In this document: piece by piece, positions 25,311 to 34,974 of the stretch
Layout of the letters: each line of letters opens with the position of its first letter
Numbering within the stretch: position 1 is the first letter of the stretch
Assembly: GCA_019752115.1 (NCBI GenBank)
Contig: JAIEMN010000032.1
Span: 62,001 to 126,000, forward strand
DNA length: 64,000 nucleotides
DNA from: Gemmatimonadaceae bacterium
GTDB taxonomy: Bacteria > Gemmatimonadota > Gemmatimonadetes > Gemmatimonadales > Gemmatimonadaceae
Direction of reading: 5' to 3'
Translations under genes and position numbers: made by a program
The notes under the pieces: model-generated
Told to the model about the DNA's origin: nothing
Database searches by the model: none
What the model saw: only the letters and a program-made list of their open reading frames with translations

Positions 25311-28300
25311 ATGTGGAATCGGTTCATTCAGCGGCCGATCTTATCGATCGTCCTGTCGCTTCTCGTGCTCTTCGTGGGTGGGCTGGCGCTGTCGCAGCTG
25401 CCGGTCACGCAGTATCCGAGCATCTCGCCGCCCAAGGTCACTGTCGTGGCCGACTATCCGGGCGCCAATAACGAACTGCTCATCAAGGCCGTGGTCATCC
25501 CCCTCGAGCGCGCCATCAACGGGGCGCCGGGGCTCAAGTACATCGCCTCTGACGCCGGCAACGACGGCGAAGCGAACATCCAGGCGGTGTTCAACCTCGG
25601 CACGGACCCCAATCAGGCCACGCTCGCGGTCCAGAACCGCGTGGCATCGGTGGTGAACAAGCTGCCGCCGATCGTGGTGCGTGAAGGCGTGAAGATCACG
25701 CGCGAGGAGCCGAACATGCTCCTCTACATCAACGTCTACTCGGACGATCCGACCGCCGACCAGAAGTTCCTCTTCAACTTCGCCGACATCAACCTGCTGT
25801 CGGAGCTCAAGCGGGTCGATGGCGTGGGCTTTGCCGACATCCTCGGCAACCGCGAGTATGCGATGCGTATCTGGCTCAAGCCGGAACGCCTCACCGCGTT
25901 CAAGGTCTCGGCGGACGAAGTGATGGAAGCGCTGAGCGCGCAGAGCCTCGAAGCCTCGCCGGGCAAGACCGGCGAAAGTTCGGGCAAGCGCTCGCAGGCA
26001 TTCGAGTACGTCATCAAGTACCCGGGCCGCTATACGACCAAGGAGGAATACGAGAAAGTCGTGATCCGGGCCCTCCCCAACGGCGAGATCCTGCACCTCA
26101 AGGATGTCGCCGACGTGGAGTTCGGCAGCTCGATGTACGACATCTACTCCACGATCAACGGCAAGCCGTCGGCCGCCATCGTCCTCAAGCAGTCGTACGG
26201 CAGCAATGCCAACCAGGTCATCGCCGACGTCAAGACGCGCCTCGAGGAGATCGCGACGTCCACCTTCCCCAAGGGGATGCACTACGAGATCAGCTACGAC
26301 GTCTCGAAGTTCCTCGACGCCTCCATCGAGAAGGTGATCCACACCCTGATCGAGGCGTTCATCCTCGTCGGGCTGGTGGTGTTCATCTTCCTGGGCGACT
26401 GGCGCTCCACGATCATCCCGGCGATCGCCGTGCCGGTCTCGCTGATCGGCACCTTTGCGTTCATGCAGCTGTTCGGCATCACGCTCAACCTCATCACGCT
26501 GTTCGCGCTGGTGCTGGCGATCGGCATCGTGGTCGACAACGCCATCGTGATCATCGAGGGCGTGCACGCCATCATGGAGCAGGAGCATCTGGGGCCGCTG
26601 CCCGCCACGCGCAAGGCGGTGGACCAGCTGGCGGGCGCCATCATCGCCATCACGCTGGTCATGGCGGCGGTGTTCGTGCCGGTCGGCTTTCTGTCCGGCC
26701 CGGTCGGCATCTTCTACCGCCAGTTCTCGATCACGATGGCCACGGCCATCGTCCTGTCCGGCTTCGTGGCGCTCACGCTCACTCCGGCGCTCTGCGCCAT
26801 GTTGCTCAGGCCGCACGTGCAGCATGGCGAACGACGCACGCCGATTGGCCGCTTCCTCGACGCGTTCAATCGCATCTTCGGTCGCGTCACCGATCGGTAC
26901 GTGGGGCTGCTCAAGGTGATTGCCTCGCGCCGCGTGATCACCTACGGCGTGCTGCTGCTTCTCTGCGGCGCCACCTGGTTCACCTCGCGGACCGTGCAGA
27001 GCGGCTTCATTCCCAACGAAGACCAGGGGATGTTCTACGCCATCGTGCAGACGCCACCGGGCTCCACCCTGGAGCGCACGAACGACATCGTGCGCCGCCT
27101 GCAGAAGGTGGCTGAAGACGTGGATGGCGTGAAGTCGGTGTCGTCGCTCGCCGGCTACGAGATCCTGACCGAAGGCACGGGCGCCAACACCGGCACCTGC
27201 CTCATCAACCTCAAGGATTGGAGCGAGCGCGAGCACTCGGCGCAGGAGATCATCACCGAGATGGAAGAGAAGGTGAAGGACATAACGGGCGCCAACATCG
27301 AATTCTTCCTGCCCCCTGCCCTGCCGGGCTACGGGGCGGCCGGCGGCTTTGAACTGCGCCTGCTCGACAAGGCCGGCTCCGGCGACTATAAGCGCATGGA
27401 GCAGATCAATACCGACTTCGTGGCGGCACTCAACAAGCGGAAAGAGCTGAACAGCGTCTTCAGCTTCTACAGCGCCAGCTTCCCGCAGTACATGCTGCGC
27501 ATCGACAACGAGCTGGCCCAACAGAAGGGCGTGAGCGTGGACAACGCCCTCAATACGCTCTCCACGCTGCTCGGGTCGAACTACGAGATCTCGTTCATCA
27601 AGTTTGACCGCCAGTACAAGGTCATCGTGCAGGCGGCACCGGAGTACCGCGCCCAGCCGGAGGACATCCTCAAGCTGTCGGTGAAGAACAGCCGCGATGA
27701 AATGGTCCCGTACTCCGCCTTCATGCACATGGACAAGGTGTACGGCCTGTCGGAGATCACGCGGCACAACATGTCGAATGCGTCGGAAATCTCCGGGGCG
27801 GCGTCTCCGGGCTACAGCAGCGGCGACGCCATTCGGGTCGTGACGGAGGTGGCCAAGCAGGCGCTCCCGCGCGGCTTCGACATCGACTGGGCCGGTATCT
27901 CGCTCGACGAAGTCCGCCAGGGCAATCAGGCGATCTACATCTTCATCGTGTCGCTGGTGTTCGTGTACCTGATCCTGTCGGCGCAGTACGAGAGCTTCAT
28001 TCTGCCGCTGGCGGTGATTCTCTCGCTCCCGGCCGGTGTCTTCGGGGCCTTCGCCTTCCTGCTGCTGACGGGGCTCGAGAACAACATCTACGCGCAGATC
28101 GCGATGGTGATGCTCATCGGTCTCCTGGGCAAGAACGCCGTGCTCATCGTGGAGTTCGCCTCGCAGCGCCACGCCGAAGGGTGGTCGGTCCGTGAGGCCA
28201 TGATCGAAGGCGCCCGCGCCCGATTCCGCCCCATTCTCATGACCTCGTTCGCGTTCATCGCCGGCCTGGTGCCGCTGATGTTCGCGACCGGCCCCGGCAA

Positions 28301-28463
28301 GCTGGGGAACCGGACGATCGGCACGGCCGCCTTCGGCGGCATGCTCATGGGCACGCTCCTTGGCGTCATCCTGATTCCTGGTCTGTACTACGCCTTTGCT
28401 CGCCGGTCGGAGAAGCATCCGTTCCACGCGACCGAAGACGAGCGTCCGCTGACGGAGGTCTGA
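25311..28463 (+). CDS. RND efflux pump permease (HAE1 family)
   Basis: 1050 residues, the normal length. It begins MWNRFIQRPILSIVLSLLVL and has 12 transmembrane helices with two large periplasmic loops. The proton relay is suggested by the paired Asp in helix 4 (ALVLAIGIVVDNAIVIIEGV). The pseudo-repeat of the second half is seen in VILSLPAGVFGAFAFLLLTG and in MVMLIGLLGKNAVLIVEFA. It exports hydrophobic or amphiphilic compounds using the proton gradient. It is the second gene of a three-gene tripartite operon. Confidence 0.96.
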   Translation: MWNRFIQRPILSIVLSLLVLFVGGLALSQLPVTQYPSISPPKVTVVADYPGANNELLIKAVVIPLERAINGAPGLKYIASDAGNDGEANIQAVFNLGTDPNQATLAVQNRVASVVNKLPPIVVREGVKITREEPNMLLYINVYSDDPTADQKFLFNFADINLLSELKRVDGVGFADILGNREYAMRIWLKPERLTAFKVSADEVMEALSAQSLEASPGKTGESSGKRSQAFEYVIKYPGRYTTKEEYEKVVIRALPNGEILHLKDVADVEFGSSMYDIYSTINGKPSAAIVLKQSYGSNANQVIADVKTRLEEIATSTFPKGMHYEISYDVSKFLDASIEKVIHTLIEAFILVGLVVFIFLGDWRSTIIPAIAVPVSLIGTFAFMQLFGITLNLITLFALVLAIGIVVDNAIVIIEGVHAIMEQEHLGPLPATRKAVDQLAGAIIAITLVMAAVFVPVGFLSGPVGIFYRQFSITMATAIVLSGFVALTLTPALCAMLLRPHVQHGERRTPIGRFLDAFNRIFGRVTDRYVGLLKVIASRRVITYGVLLLLCGATWFTSRTVQSGFIPNEDQGMFYAIVQTPPGSTLERTNDIVRRLQKVAEDVDGVKSVSSLAGYEILTEGTGANTGTCLINLKDWSEREHSAQEIITEMEEKVKDITGANIEFFLPPALPGYGAAGGFELRLLDKAGSGDYKRMEQINTDFVAALNKRKELNSVFSFYSASFPQYMLRIDNELAQQKGVSVDNALNTLSTLLGSNYEISFIKFDRQYKVIVQAAPEYRAQPEDILKLSVKNSRDEMVPYSAFMHMDKVYGLSEITRHNMSNASEISGAASPGYSSGDAIRVVTEVAKQALPRGFDIDWAGISLDEVRQGNQAIYIFIVSLVFVYLILSAQYESFILPLAVILSLPAGVFGAFAFLLLTGLENNIYAQIAMVMLIGLLGKNAVLIVEFASQRHAEGWSVREAMIEGARARFRPILMTSFAFIAGLVPLMFATGPGKLGNRTIGTAAFGGMLMGTLLGVILIPGLYYAFARRSEKHPFHATEDERPLTEV

Positions 28464-28466
28464 CCC

Positions 28467-29915
28467 ATGCGCTTCTCCAAGACGTTTCGCGTGGGCGCGC
28501 CGGCCATCGCCGCGGTGCTGGCCGGGTGTGTGGCGCCCAAGCTGCCCCCCGAGCCGGTCGCGCCGTCTGTTCCCACGACCTACGGCGTGCCGGGCGAGGG
28601 TACGCGCCAGAGCGACACGATTTCCGTCGCCGACATGGGGTGGCGGCAGTTCTTCGCCGACACCACGCTGCTGGGGCTCATCGATACCGCCGTCCGCAAC
28701 AACCCCGAGCTGCTCTCCACCTTGCAGGAGGTGGAGATGTCGCGTGCCGAGCTGCGCGGCGTGCGCGGGCAGCTGTTCCCGCGTGTCTCGCTCGGCGGCG
28801 GGCTGGGGATCGACAAGGCGGCGCGCTACACGGCGGAGGGGGCGGGCAACGCCTCGACGGATATCACCGAGGGGAAGCGGGTGCCCGACCCGATCGGCGA
28901 CCTGAGTCTTGGCTTCACCGCCGCGTGGGAGGCCGACGTGCGCGGCAAGATCCGCAACCAGAAGGGTGCGGCGCTGCAGCGGTACCTCGGCTCCATCGAA
29001 GGCAGCCGCTACGTTCTGACGGGGCTCGTCGCCGAGGTGGCGAACACCTACTACGAGCTCACCGCGCTCGACGCCAAGCTCGCCATCGTGCGGCAGGCGA
29101 TCGCCCTGCAGCGCAACGAACTCGACGTCGTGCGGGCCCAGCGCGAGGCGGCGGGGGTCACGGAGCTTGCGGTGAAGCAGTTCGAGGCGCTGCTCCTCAA
29201 CGCGCAAACGATCGAGGTGAAGCTGCAGCAGCAGATCCGCGAGACGGAGAATCGCCTGAACCTGCTGCTGGGTCGTTATCCGCAGCCGGTGGCGCGTCCG
29301 TCGGCGTTGCCGAGCGGGCTGGGCATGCGCACGCTGGCGCAGGGGCTCCCGTCGCAGCTGCTGCGGAATCGCCCCGACATCCGCGCGGCGGAGCTTGAGC
29401 TCAAGGCGTCGCGCTTCGATGTGAAGGCCGCGCGGGCGGAGTTCCTGCCGGAGGTCAATCTCACGGCCGGTCTGGGCGTGCGGGCGTTTACGGCCAATTA
29501 TCTGTTCCAGACACCCGAGTCGATGGCGTATGGACTTGCCGGGGACTTGATGGCGCCGCTGATCAATCGCATCGGGCTCAAGGCCGAGTTCCAGCGGGCG
29601 AGTGCGGCGCAGCAGAAGGCACTGCTCGGCTATCGGCAGTCCATCCTCTCCGGGGTCACCGAGGTCTCGACACTGGTGACTGCGCTGGACACATATGAGC
29701 GGGGGCTGCAGCTCAAGACGCAGCAGGCCGCGGCGCTCGACAGCGCGGTCAGCGTGGCGGGCGACCTCTTCAATGCGGCGCGCGCGAACTATCTCGAGGT
29801 GCTCACGGCCCAGCGCGAGGCGATCGACGTGAAGCTCGAGCTGGTGGAGGCGCAGCTGCGGCAGCGGGTGACGCTGACGAATCTGTACCGGGCACTGGGC
29901 GGCGGGTGGAAGTAG
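28467..29915 (+). CDS. Outer-membrane efflux lipoprotein (NodT/OprM type)
   Basis: 482 residues. A lipobox is present (AAVLAGC). Two repeats of the outer-membrane efflux protein domain follow, with long helices (TLLGLIDTAVRNNPELLSTL in the first half, EFQRASAAQQKALLGYRQSI in the second). It forms the trimeric channel of the tripartite pump. It starts only 3 bases after the pump stop and is followed by a terminator. Confidence 0.94.
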   Translation: MRFSKTFRVGAPAIAAVLAGCVAPKLPPEPVAPSVPTTYGVPGEGTRQSDTISVADMGWRQFFADTTLLGLIDTAVRNNPELLSTLQEVEMSRAELRGVRGQLFPRVSLGGGLGIDKAARYTAEGAGNASTDITEGKRVPDPIGDLSLGFTAAWEADVRGKIRNQKGAALQRYLGSIEGSRYVLTGLVAEVANTYYELTALDAKLAIVRQAIALQRNELDVVRAQREAAGVTELAVKQFEALLLNAQTIEVKLQQQIRETENRLNLLLGRYPQPVARPSALPSGLGMRTLAQGLPSQLLRNRPDIRAAELELKASRFDVKAARAEFLPEVNLTAGLGVRAFTANYLFQTPESMAYGLAGDLMAPLINRIGLKAEFQRASAAQQKALLGYRQSILSGVTEVSTLVTALDTYERGLQLKTQQAAALDSAVSVAGDLFNAARANYLEVLTAQREAIDVKLELVEAQLRQRVTLTNLYRALGGGWK

Positions 29916-29928
29916 GGCGGACGGCCCT

Positions 29929-29952
29929 GGGGTGCTGGTCGTAGCACCCCAC
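29929..29952 (+). terminator. Terminator of the RND efflux operon
   Basis: A perfect 9-base-pair stem (TGGGGTGCT / AGCACCCCA) with a 6-base loop, 13 bases past the last stop. The U-tract is absent. Confidence 0.6.
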
Positions 29953-30058
29953 GCTGGCGCGTCCAATGCGCCTTTGCCACGGCTCCTGGTGCTACACGGA
30001 CTAGCGAAGTCGGGTGTCCGCGCGGTATCGTCAGACATCTGCTTCGAGGTCGTCTGCA

Positions 30059-30631
30059 ATGCCGTTGGTGATTGTCGCGTTGATTGCCCTGCTGATCCCG
30101 GCGCGCCTCTCGGCGCAGGTGTACCACTTCGGGCCGCGCTTTCTGTACGATGAGCGCGTCGAACTCCGCGAGGATACGGCCCTCGTACGGAGCTTTACGC
30201 CAGTCGCGCCGTGGGGCGATCTCCCACAGACCTGCGCTGCGTTCAGCCCGCCCAATGTGCTGGACTTTCCGGACTACGGGCTGCACGCGCCCCGGCGGGA
30301 TGGGTGGCACGCCATGATGTTCGTCTGGTTCACGGCGAACGGCCGTGATGTGTCGCGGGCGCAGATTGTGCGCACGGCCGCCACGCTGCCCCTCTATCGT
30401 GACGGCAACGTTCCCATCGTCGATCCGCTCACTCCGCTGACGGACCAGACCATCATCAGCATAGACTTTGCCGACAGTTCCCTCACGGCGTACAATCGCG
30501 TGCAGTCACGTCCGCTCCCCGGCGTACGGCTCAGTCTGAGAACGACTGGGGATCCGCCACCGTTCGTGGACGAAAGCCTTAAACAGATCGCGGCCGCCAA
30601 GCGTCTGTGTTTGGCCCGATCCAAAGCCTAG
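30059..30631 (+). CDS. Secreted hypothetical protein
   Basis: About 190 residues with a signal peptide (PLVIVALIALLIPARLSAQ). The mature part has two cysteines far apart and a WHAMMFVWFTANG segment. It looks like the TonB-C-like or energy-transducer type of short periplasmic domain, but the match is weak. The start at 30059 places the signal peptide at the N-terminus. It is followed 7 bases later by the YCII-like gene. Confidence 0.65.
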   Translation: MPLVIVALIALLIPARLSAQVYHFGPRFLYDERVELREDTALVRSFTPVAPWGDLPQTCAAFSPPNVLDFPDYGLHAPRRDGWHAMMFVWFTANGRDVSRAQIVRTAATLPLYRDGNVPIVDPLTPLTDQTIISIDFADSSLTAYNRVQSRPLPGVRLSLRTTGDPPPFVDESLKQIAAAKRLCLARSKA

Positions 30632-30638
30632 CCCAACG

Positions 30639-30977
30639 ATGAAATACCTGATCTCCTTCCCCGCCGCCGCGATGCAGGTGCCTCCCGAGGAGCTGGTGTC
30701 GGTCGGTGAGGCAGCGCGTGCCGTCATTCGCGAGGCCAAGCAGGCTGGCGTGTATGTGTTCGGCGGCGGGATCAACAGCAGCGTGGCGCCGGTGCTGGTC
30801 GCGGGTGATGGCACCGTCTCGCGCGAGACGTATCCGCAGACGCGTGCGTTTGACGGTGGCTACTGCGTGCTCGAGCTCCCGTCGCGTGAGGCCGCCATCG
30901 AGTGGGCGGCCAAGATCGCTGCGGCCTGCCGATGTGCGCAGGAGCTGCGTGAGTTCGGGTACGACCCTGAGAGCTGA
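30639..30977 (+). CDS. YCII-related domain protein
   Basis: 112 residues with the dimeric alpha/beta ferredoxin-like fold of the YCII family. It begins MKYLISFP and ends with DGGYCVLELPSREAAIEWAAKIAAAC, the family's usual helix segment. Such proteins are small putative enzymes, and many are linked with ECF sigma factors; none is adjacent here. Function unknown. Confidence 0.82.
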   Translation: MKYLISFPAAAMQVPPEELVSVGEAARAVIREAKQAGVYVFGGGINSSVAPVLVAGDGTVSRETYPQTRAFDGGYCVLELPSREAAIEWAAKIAAACRCAQELREFGYDPES

Positions 30978-31019
30978 TTCGCCTCGACTGGCCGCATTGG
31001 CTGCCCACCGTCCAGACCA

Positions 31020-31505
31020 ATGACCGAACGCCAATATTTCTTCCGCGCCCTGCTGTTTCCGCTGGTACTGCCCCTCGCTGCGTGGGGGCTTGTGCTGCTC
31101 ATGCAGCAGTCGGGACACGCGTATCGGACACCGACCGACGCGATCTACAAGAGCGCGTCCCTCCTTGCCTTCACGGGCGCGTTCTCCACGATCCCCTATC
31201 TGCTCTACCTCGGCCCCGCGATCTGGTGGGCGCGCACACGACCCAGCGCCAATCTCCGTCGCGTGGCGTGGTGGGCTCCGGCGCTGATCGCGGTGGGCGT
31301 CTGCACGCTGAACGCCGGCGACCTGCTCTGGCGCGGGCAGACCACCTCCGTCGCGATCGAGTCCGCCATCTACGGGGGCGCTGCGCTCGTGGTCGGCTAC
31401 GCCTACGTGCTGCTCGTGTTCGCGTCGCTCACGCTGCTGCGCGCCGCGGGGCTTGTCCACACGACGGATCACCGGACAACGCCAGTGCCGTCAACGTCAG
31501 TTTGA
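31020..31505 (+). CDS. Small integral membrane protein
   Basis: 161 residues with four hydrophobic helices: FFRALLFPLVLPLAAWGLVL, then SLLAFTGAFSTIPYLLYLG, ALIAVGVCTLNAGDLLW and AALVVGYAYVLLVFASLTLL. There is no recognised motif. It starts 42 bases after the YCII-like gene and ends 20 bases before the next, so the four small genes 30059-32181 may be one transcript. Confidence 0.65.
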   Translation: MTERQYFFRALLFPLVLPLAAWGLVLLMQQSGHAYRTPTDAIYKSASLLAFTGAFSTIPYLLYLGPAIWWARTRPSANLRRVAWWAPALIAVGVCTLNAGDLLWRGQTTSVAIESAIYGGAALVVGYAYVLLVFASLTLLRAAGLVHTTDHRTTPVPSTSV

Positions 31506-31524
31506 TCCTCCCGCGCCTCCTGGC

Positions 31525-32181
31525 ATGCTCCTCTCCGCCCTACTCATCGCCAGCACGCTGCTGATGCCCCTGGCTTCATCGCGATGCTCGCCGGTCATCC
31601 GGCATTTCAACAAACCGGCGCATCATCTCACGCTCTGGGCGCGTACCGGGCGCGACTCCGTATTTGTGGGCAAGGAGTACGGTCAGGTGTTCGATCTCGT
31701 GCGTGTCGATGGCGCCACGACGCCGGCGGTTGGCGCTGCCCCACGCGTAGTGCTCGTGTGGTGGGGACTCACCGCCAGCTGCGAACGCGTTCGCGATACC
31801 GCGTGGACGCCGGTTCCCACGGGAGAGGCGCTCGTTGTAGCGCAGCCGCGACCGGAGGGACAGTGGATCCAGGGGATGCCGACGTTCGACATCCTCCTGA
31901 ATGAGCTGTATATCCCGGCCCGCGCCCAGCAGCAGTTTCCCCGCTCAACACCACTTGGCATCGGCGAGTACTGGCCACTGTTCGCGATGGTGCCAGCGGC
32001 GGAGCTGTCTCCCGCGGACGCCCGCCCGTACTGGGAACGCGTGCTCGCTTGGGGCCGCGCGAATCCAACTCGCGCGTCCCGTACCCCAGCCCGCCAGCTG
32101 CTGTGCCATGCGAAAGATCGTCTGGAGCTGCTGCGACGCGGGGTGGACACCTCGCAGTACCTCTTCGAGGAGCGATGCTAG
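31525..32181 (+). CDS. Secreted hypothetical protein (about 218 aa)
   Basis: A signal peptide or lipoprotein-like N-terminus (LLSALLIASTLLMPLASSRC) is followed by a mature region with no recognised motif. It has tryptophan-rich beta segments (PRVVLVWWGLTASCERV) and a C-terminal cysteine. The ATG at 31525 is used because it begins the hydrophobic leader. Function unknown. Confidence 0.6.
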   Translation: MLLSALLIASTLLMPLASSRCSPVIRHFNKPAHHLTLWARTGRDSVFVGKEYGQVFDLVRVDGATTPAVGAAPRVVLVWWGLTASCERVRDTAWTPVPTGEALVVAQPRPEGQWIQGMPTFDILLNELYIPARAQQQFPRSTPLGIGEYWPLFAMVPAAELSPADARPYWERVLAWGRANPTRASRTPARQLLCHAKDRLELLRRGVDTSQYLFEERC

Positions 32182-32247
32182 TTGTTCCCGCCATGCCGCT
32201 TCGTCGCGGGACGAGTCCGGCGCTTCTCGCGTGACTCTCCCGCCGGC

Positions 32248-33231
32248 TCAGTACCCAGCCGTCAGATCCACGGGATAGCGCAGCGGTTCATCCGCCAGAT
32301 AGCGCTGCAGATTCTCGACGTACAGCGCCGTGATCAGATCCCAGTGCTGCGCATTGAACCCCGACACGTGCGGCGTCAGGATCACGTTCGCCATGTCCCA
32401 GTACGGATGATCGGGCGCCAGCGGCTCCTCGAGAAAGACATCGAGCACCGCCCCGCCCACCGCACCACTCCGCAGCGCGCTCAGGAGTGCCGGCTCATCC
32501 ACGATCGATGCGCGCGCCACATTCACCACCACCGCGCCCGGATTGAGCAACGCCAGCTCGCGCGCGCCGATCAGCCGCTCGGTGGCGCTGCCACTCGGCG
32601 CGGCCAGCACCAGTACATCGGCGCCGGTGATGGCGTCGTGCAACTGGTCGGGCCCGTACACCTGCGACACGCAGGACGGTGTGGGCTGCGCCGGGTTCCG
32701 ACGCACGCCCACCACGGTCATCTCGAAGGCGTGCGCGCGCTGCGCGATCGCGAGGCCGATGTCCCCCAGTCCGATGATCGCCATCCGCTTGCCGCGCTGC
32801 ACCGTGGGGAGTTCATCGAACAACGCGTTCTGAATCCAGGCGTGCTGGCGCTGCGCAGCCAACATGCGGTCAAAGCGCCGCCCTAGCACGAGCAGCCCGC
32901 CCATCACCGTTTCGGCGATGGGCACCCCCTGAATGCCGCGCGAGTTGCTGACTTGGATGCCGCGCGCCGCCAGTTCGGCGATGGGCAGGAGCCCCAGCAC
33001 ATTGACCGCCGTCGAGTGGACCCAGCGCAGCTTCGGTGCGGCCGCGACCATCTCCGGCGTCAGACGCGACGACAGCGCTGCGTCGGCATCCACGATACCC
33101 GCCAGCGCCTCCTCGGGGGTGTGCGCATGCACGAACGTGATGTCCGGAAAGCGCGCCCGCAGCGCATTGACCGCACGGTCGGGGAGCGTCCACTGCTTCA
33201 CCCCGAACGAGACGTAGCAGAGGATCCGCAT
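32248..33231 (-). CDS. D-2-hydroxyacid dehydrogenase
   Basis: About 327 residues. The NAD-binding motif is MAIIGLGDIGLAIAQRA. The catalytic residues fit the family: Arg in VVVNVARASIVDEPAL, Glu in DVFLEEPLAPDHPYW, and His in VILTPHVSGF. It reduces 2-ketoacids or oxidises D-2-hydroxyacids; the substrate is unknown. The ATG at 33231 lies 5 bases after the stop of the upstream ABC-F gene, so the two are one operon. Confidence 0.92.
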   Translation of the reverse strand: MRILCYVSFGVKQWTLPDRAVNALRARFPDITFVHAHTPEEALAGIVDADAALSSRLTPEMVAAAPKLRWVHSTAVNVLGLLPIAELAARGIQVSNSRGIQGVPIAETVMGGLLVLGRRFDRMLAAQRQHAWIQNALFDELPTVQRGKRMAIIGLGDIGLAIAQRAHAFEMTVVGVRRNPAQPTPSCVSQVYGPDQLHDAITGADVLVLAAPSGSATERLIGARELALLNPGAVVVNVARASIVDEPALLSALRSGAVGGAVLDVFLEEPLAPDHPYWDMANVILTPHVSGFNAQHWDLITALYVENLQRYLADEPLRYPVDLTAGY

Positions 33232-33236
33232 GGCGC

Positions 33237-34853
33237 TTACCGCCCGCCCTTCTTCTCGACGTGCGCCTCCCACTCGTGGAACGGTCCGTCGTAGTCCTTG
33301 AGCTGCGAGCCCTCGAAGTACCACACACGCGTCGCCACCTCGCGCAGGAAGGCGCGGTCGTGGCTCACGAGCAGCACCGTGCCCTCGTACTCCTCGAGCG
33401 CATCTTCCAGCACTTCGATGTTCTCGACGTCCAGGTGATTGGTGGGCTCGTCGAGCACGAGCAGGTTCGCGCCGGAGAGCGTCATGATCGCCATCGCCAT
33501 GCGCGCGCGCTCGCCACCGCTCAGGCTCGTGATGGGGCGCTGCACTTCGTCGCCCGAAAAACCGAACGCACCGAGGCAGTTCTGCACCTGGCCACGATTC
33601 CAGAGCGGGCGGAGGTCCTGAATGGCGTCGTACATCGACTTGTTGAGCGGCAGGTCACTCAGGTCCTGCCGGAACCACGCCGGCGTGACCGACGCGCCCA
33701 CCTTGGCTTCCCCACGCGCGGGCGCGCGGTCGCCGAGGATGGTGTGAATGAAGCTCGACTTGCCGGCGCCGTTGGGCCCCACAAGCGCCACGAAGTCGTT
33801 GCGGCGGAGCACGGCCGTGAAGTCTTCCACGAGCACGCGCCCGGGCACTTCCACGCGCAGGTCCTTGATGGCGATGACCTGATCGCCGCCCCGTTCGTTC
33901 ACGGTGAACTCGAGCGTCATCGCAGCCGGATCACCCGGCGGCGGCGCGAGGCGCGGCAGGCGCTCGAGGCGCTTGCGCTTGCCCTTGGCCTGAAAGGAGT
34001 TCACGCCGGCGATGTTCCGACGGATGTACTCCTCCTCCTTCTTCACGTAGGCGCGCTGCTTTTCGAGCTCGCGTTCCCGCGTGAGGCGCCGTTCGGCGCG
34101 CTGCGGCACGAACTGGCTGTAGTTCCCCTTGTACCACTCGCTGGTCTTGGCTTCGATGTGCAGGATGTGCGTGCAGATCGCGTCGAGGAAGGCACGGTCG
34201 TGCGAGACGACCAGCACGGTTTCGTCGCAGTCCTTGAGCCACTCCTCGAGCCAGTTGATGGTTTCGAGGTCGAGGTGGTTGGTGGGCTCGTCGAGCATGA
34301 GCAGATCGGCCGGTGCAATGAGCTGCGCCGCGAGCCCCACGCGCCCGCGCTCACCACCCGATAAGGTGCTCACGAGCCGCGTCTTGCTCTCCTCGGCGTC
34401 AAAGCCCAGGCCCTGGAGCACGGCGTCCACGCGCGAATGGTAGATGTAGCCACCGAGATCGCCGAAGCGCTCCTGCAGGTGCCCGAATTCCTCGAGCATC
34501 GCCTCGGTGACCTTGTCGCCGAGTTCCCCGAGCTGCATGGCCTGCTCCGCGATCTTCTGCTCGAGGGCAATGACCTCGCGCCACGCCGCCGCGCCGGCCT
34601 GCCACACGGTGGTGGCGCCTTCGAAGGCGCGATGCTGGTCGAGGAGCGCGTGGCGCATGCCCGGCTTGCGGGCCACACTGCCGACGTTCGCCGGCCGATC
34701 GCCGGTGATGACGCTGAAGATCGACGTCTTCCCCGCCCCGTTGCGCCCGATGATCCCCCACCGTTCGCCCTCGGCGACGGTGAAGGTGATGTCCTTGAGC
34801 AGCTCGGTGGCGCCGAAGGAAATGCCGATGTTGGAGCAGGAGAGAAGCGTCAC
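33237..34853 (-). CDS. ABC-F family ATPase
   Basis: About 538 residues with two ATP-binding cassettes and no membrane segment. Walker A motifs are GRNGAGKTS and GPNGAGKSS. The ABC signatures are LSGGERGRVGLA and LSGGERARMAMA. The linker between the cassettes is charged and helical, as in proteins that act on the ribosome exit site or peptidyl-transferase centre. The GTG at 34853 (VTLLSCSNIGISFG) aligns with the usual family N-terminus; longer readings begin at 34931. It precedes a dehydrogenase gene by 5 bases. Confidence 0.92.
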   Translation of the reverse strand: MTLLSCSNIGISFGATELLKDITFTVAEGERWGIIGRNGAGKTSIFSVITGDRPANVGSVARKPGMRHALLDQHRAFEGATTVWQAGAAAWREVIALEQKIAEQAMQLGELGDKVTEAMLEEFGHLQERFGDLGGYIYHSRVDAVLQGLGFDAEESKTRLVSTLSGGERGRVGLAAQLIAPADLLMLDEPTNHLDLETINWLEEWLKDCDETVLVVSHDRAFLDAICTHILHIEAKTSEWYKGNYSQFVPQRAERRLTRERELEKQRAYVKKEEEYIRRNIAGVNSFQAKGKRKRLERLPRLAPPPGDPAAMTLEFTVNERGGDQVIAIKDLRVEVPGRVLVEDFTAVLRRNDFVALVGPNGAGKSSFIHTILGDRAPARGEAKVGASVTPAWFRQDLSDLPLNKSMYDAIQDLRPLWNRGQVQNCLGAFGFSGDEVQRPITSLSGGERARMAMAIMTLSGANLLVLDEPTNHLDVENIEVLEDALEEYEGTVLLVSHDRAFLREVATRVWYFEGSQLKDYDGPFHEWEAHVEKKGGR

Positions 34854-34974
34854 GCGAGCCGACCGGGAGAACGAGAATGGGGGAACCCCGAAAAGTAGCG
34901 ACCTCAGCCCCTCCATTGCCCCCCGGGTCATTTGACCTCAAACCACCCGGCCAGCGCCCCCCGTCCAATCGGGC

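Noticed and set aside
25341-30059. A 1572-codon open frame on the minus strand opposite the RND efflux operon
   Set aside because: It is antisense to three clearly real, conserved genes. Its product is rich in Arg, His, Asp and Gly with no domain, as expected for high-GC frame shadows.
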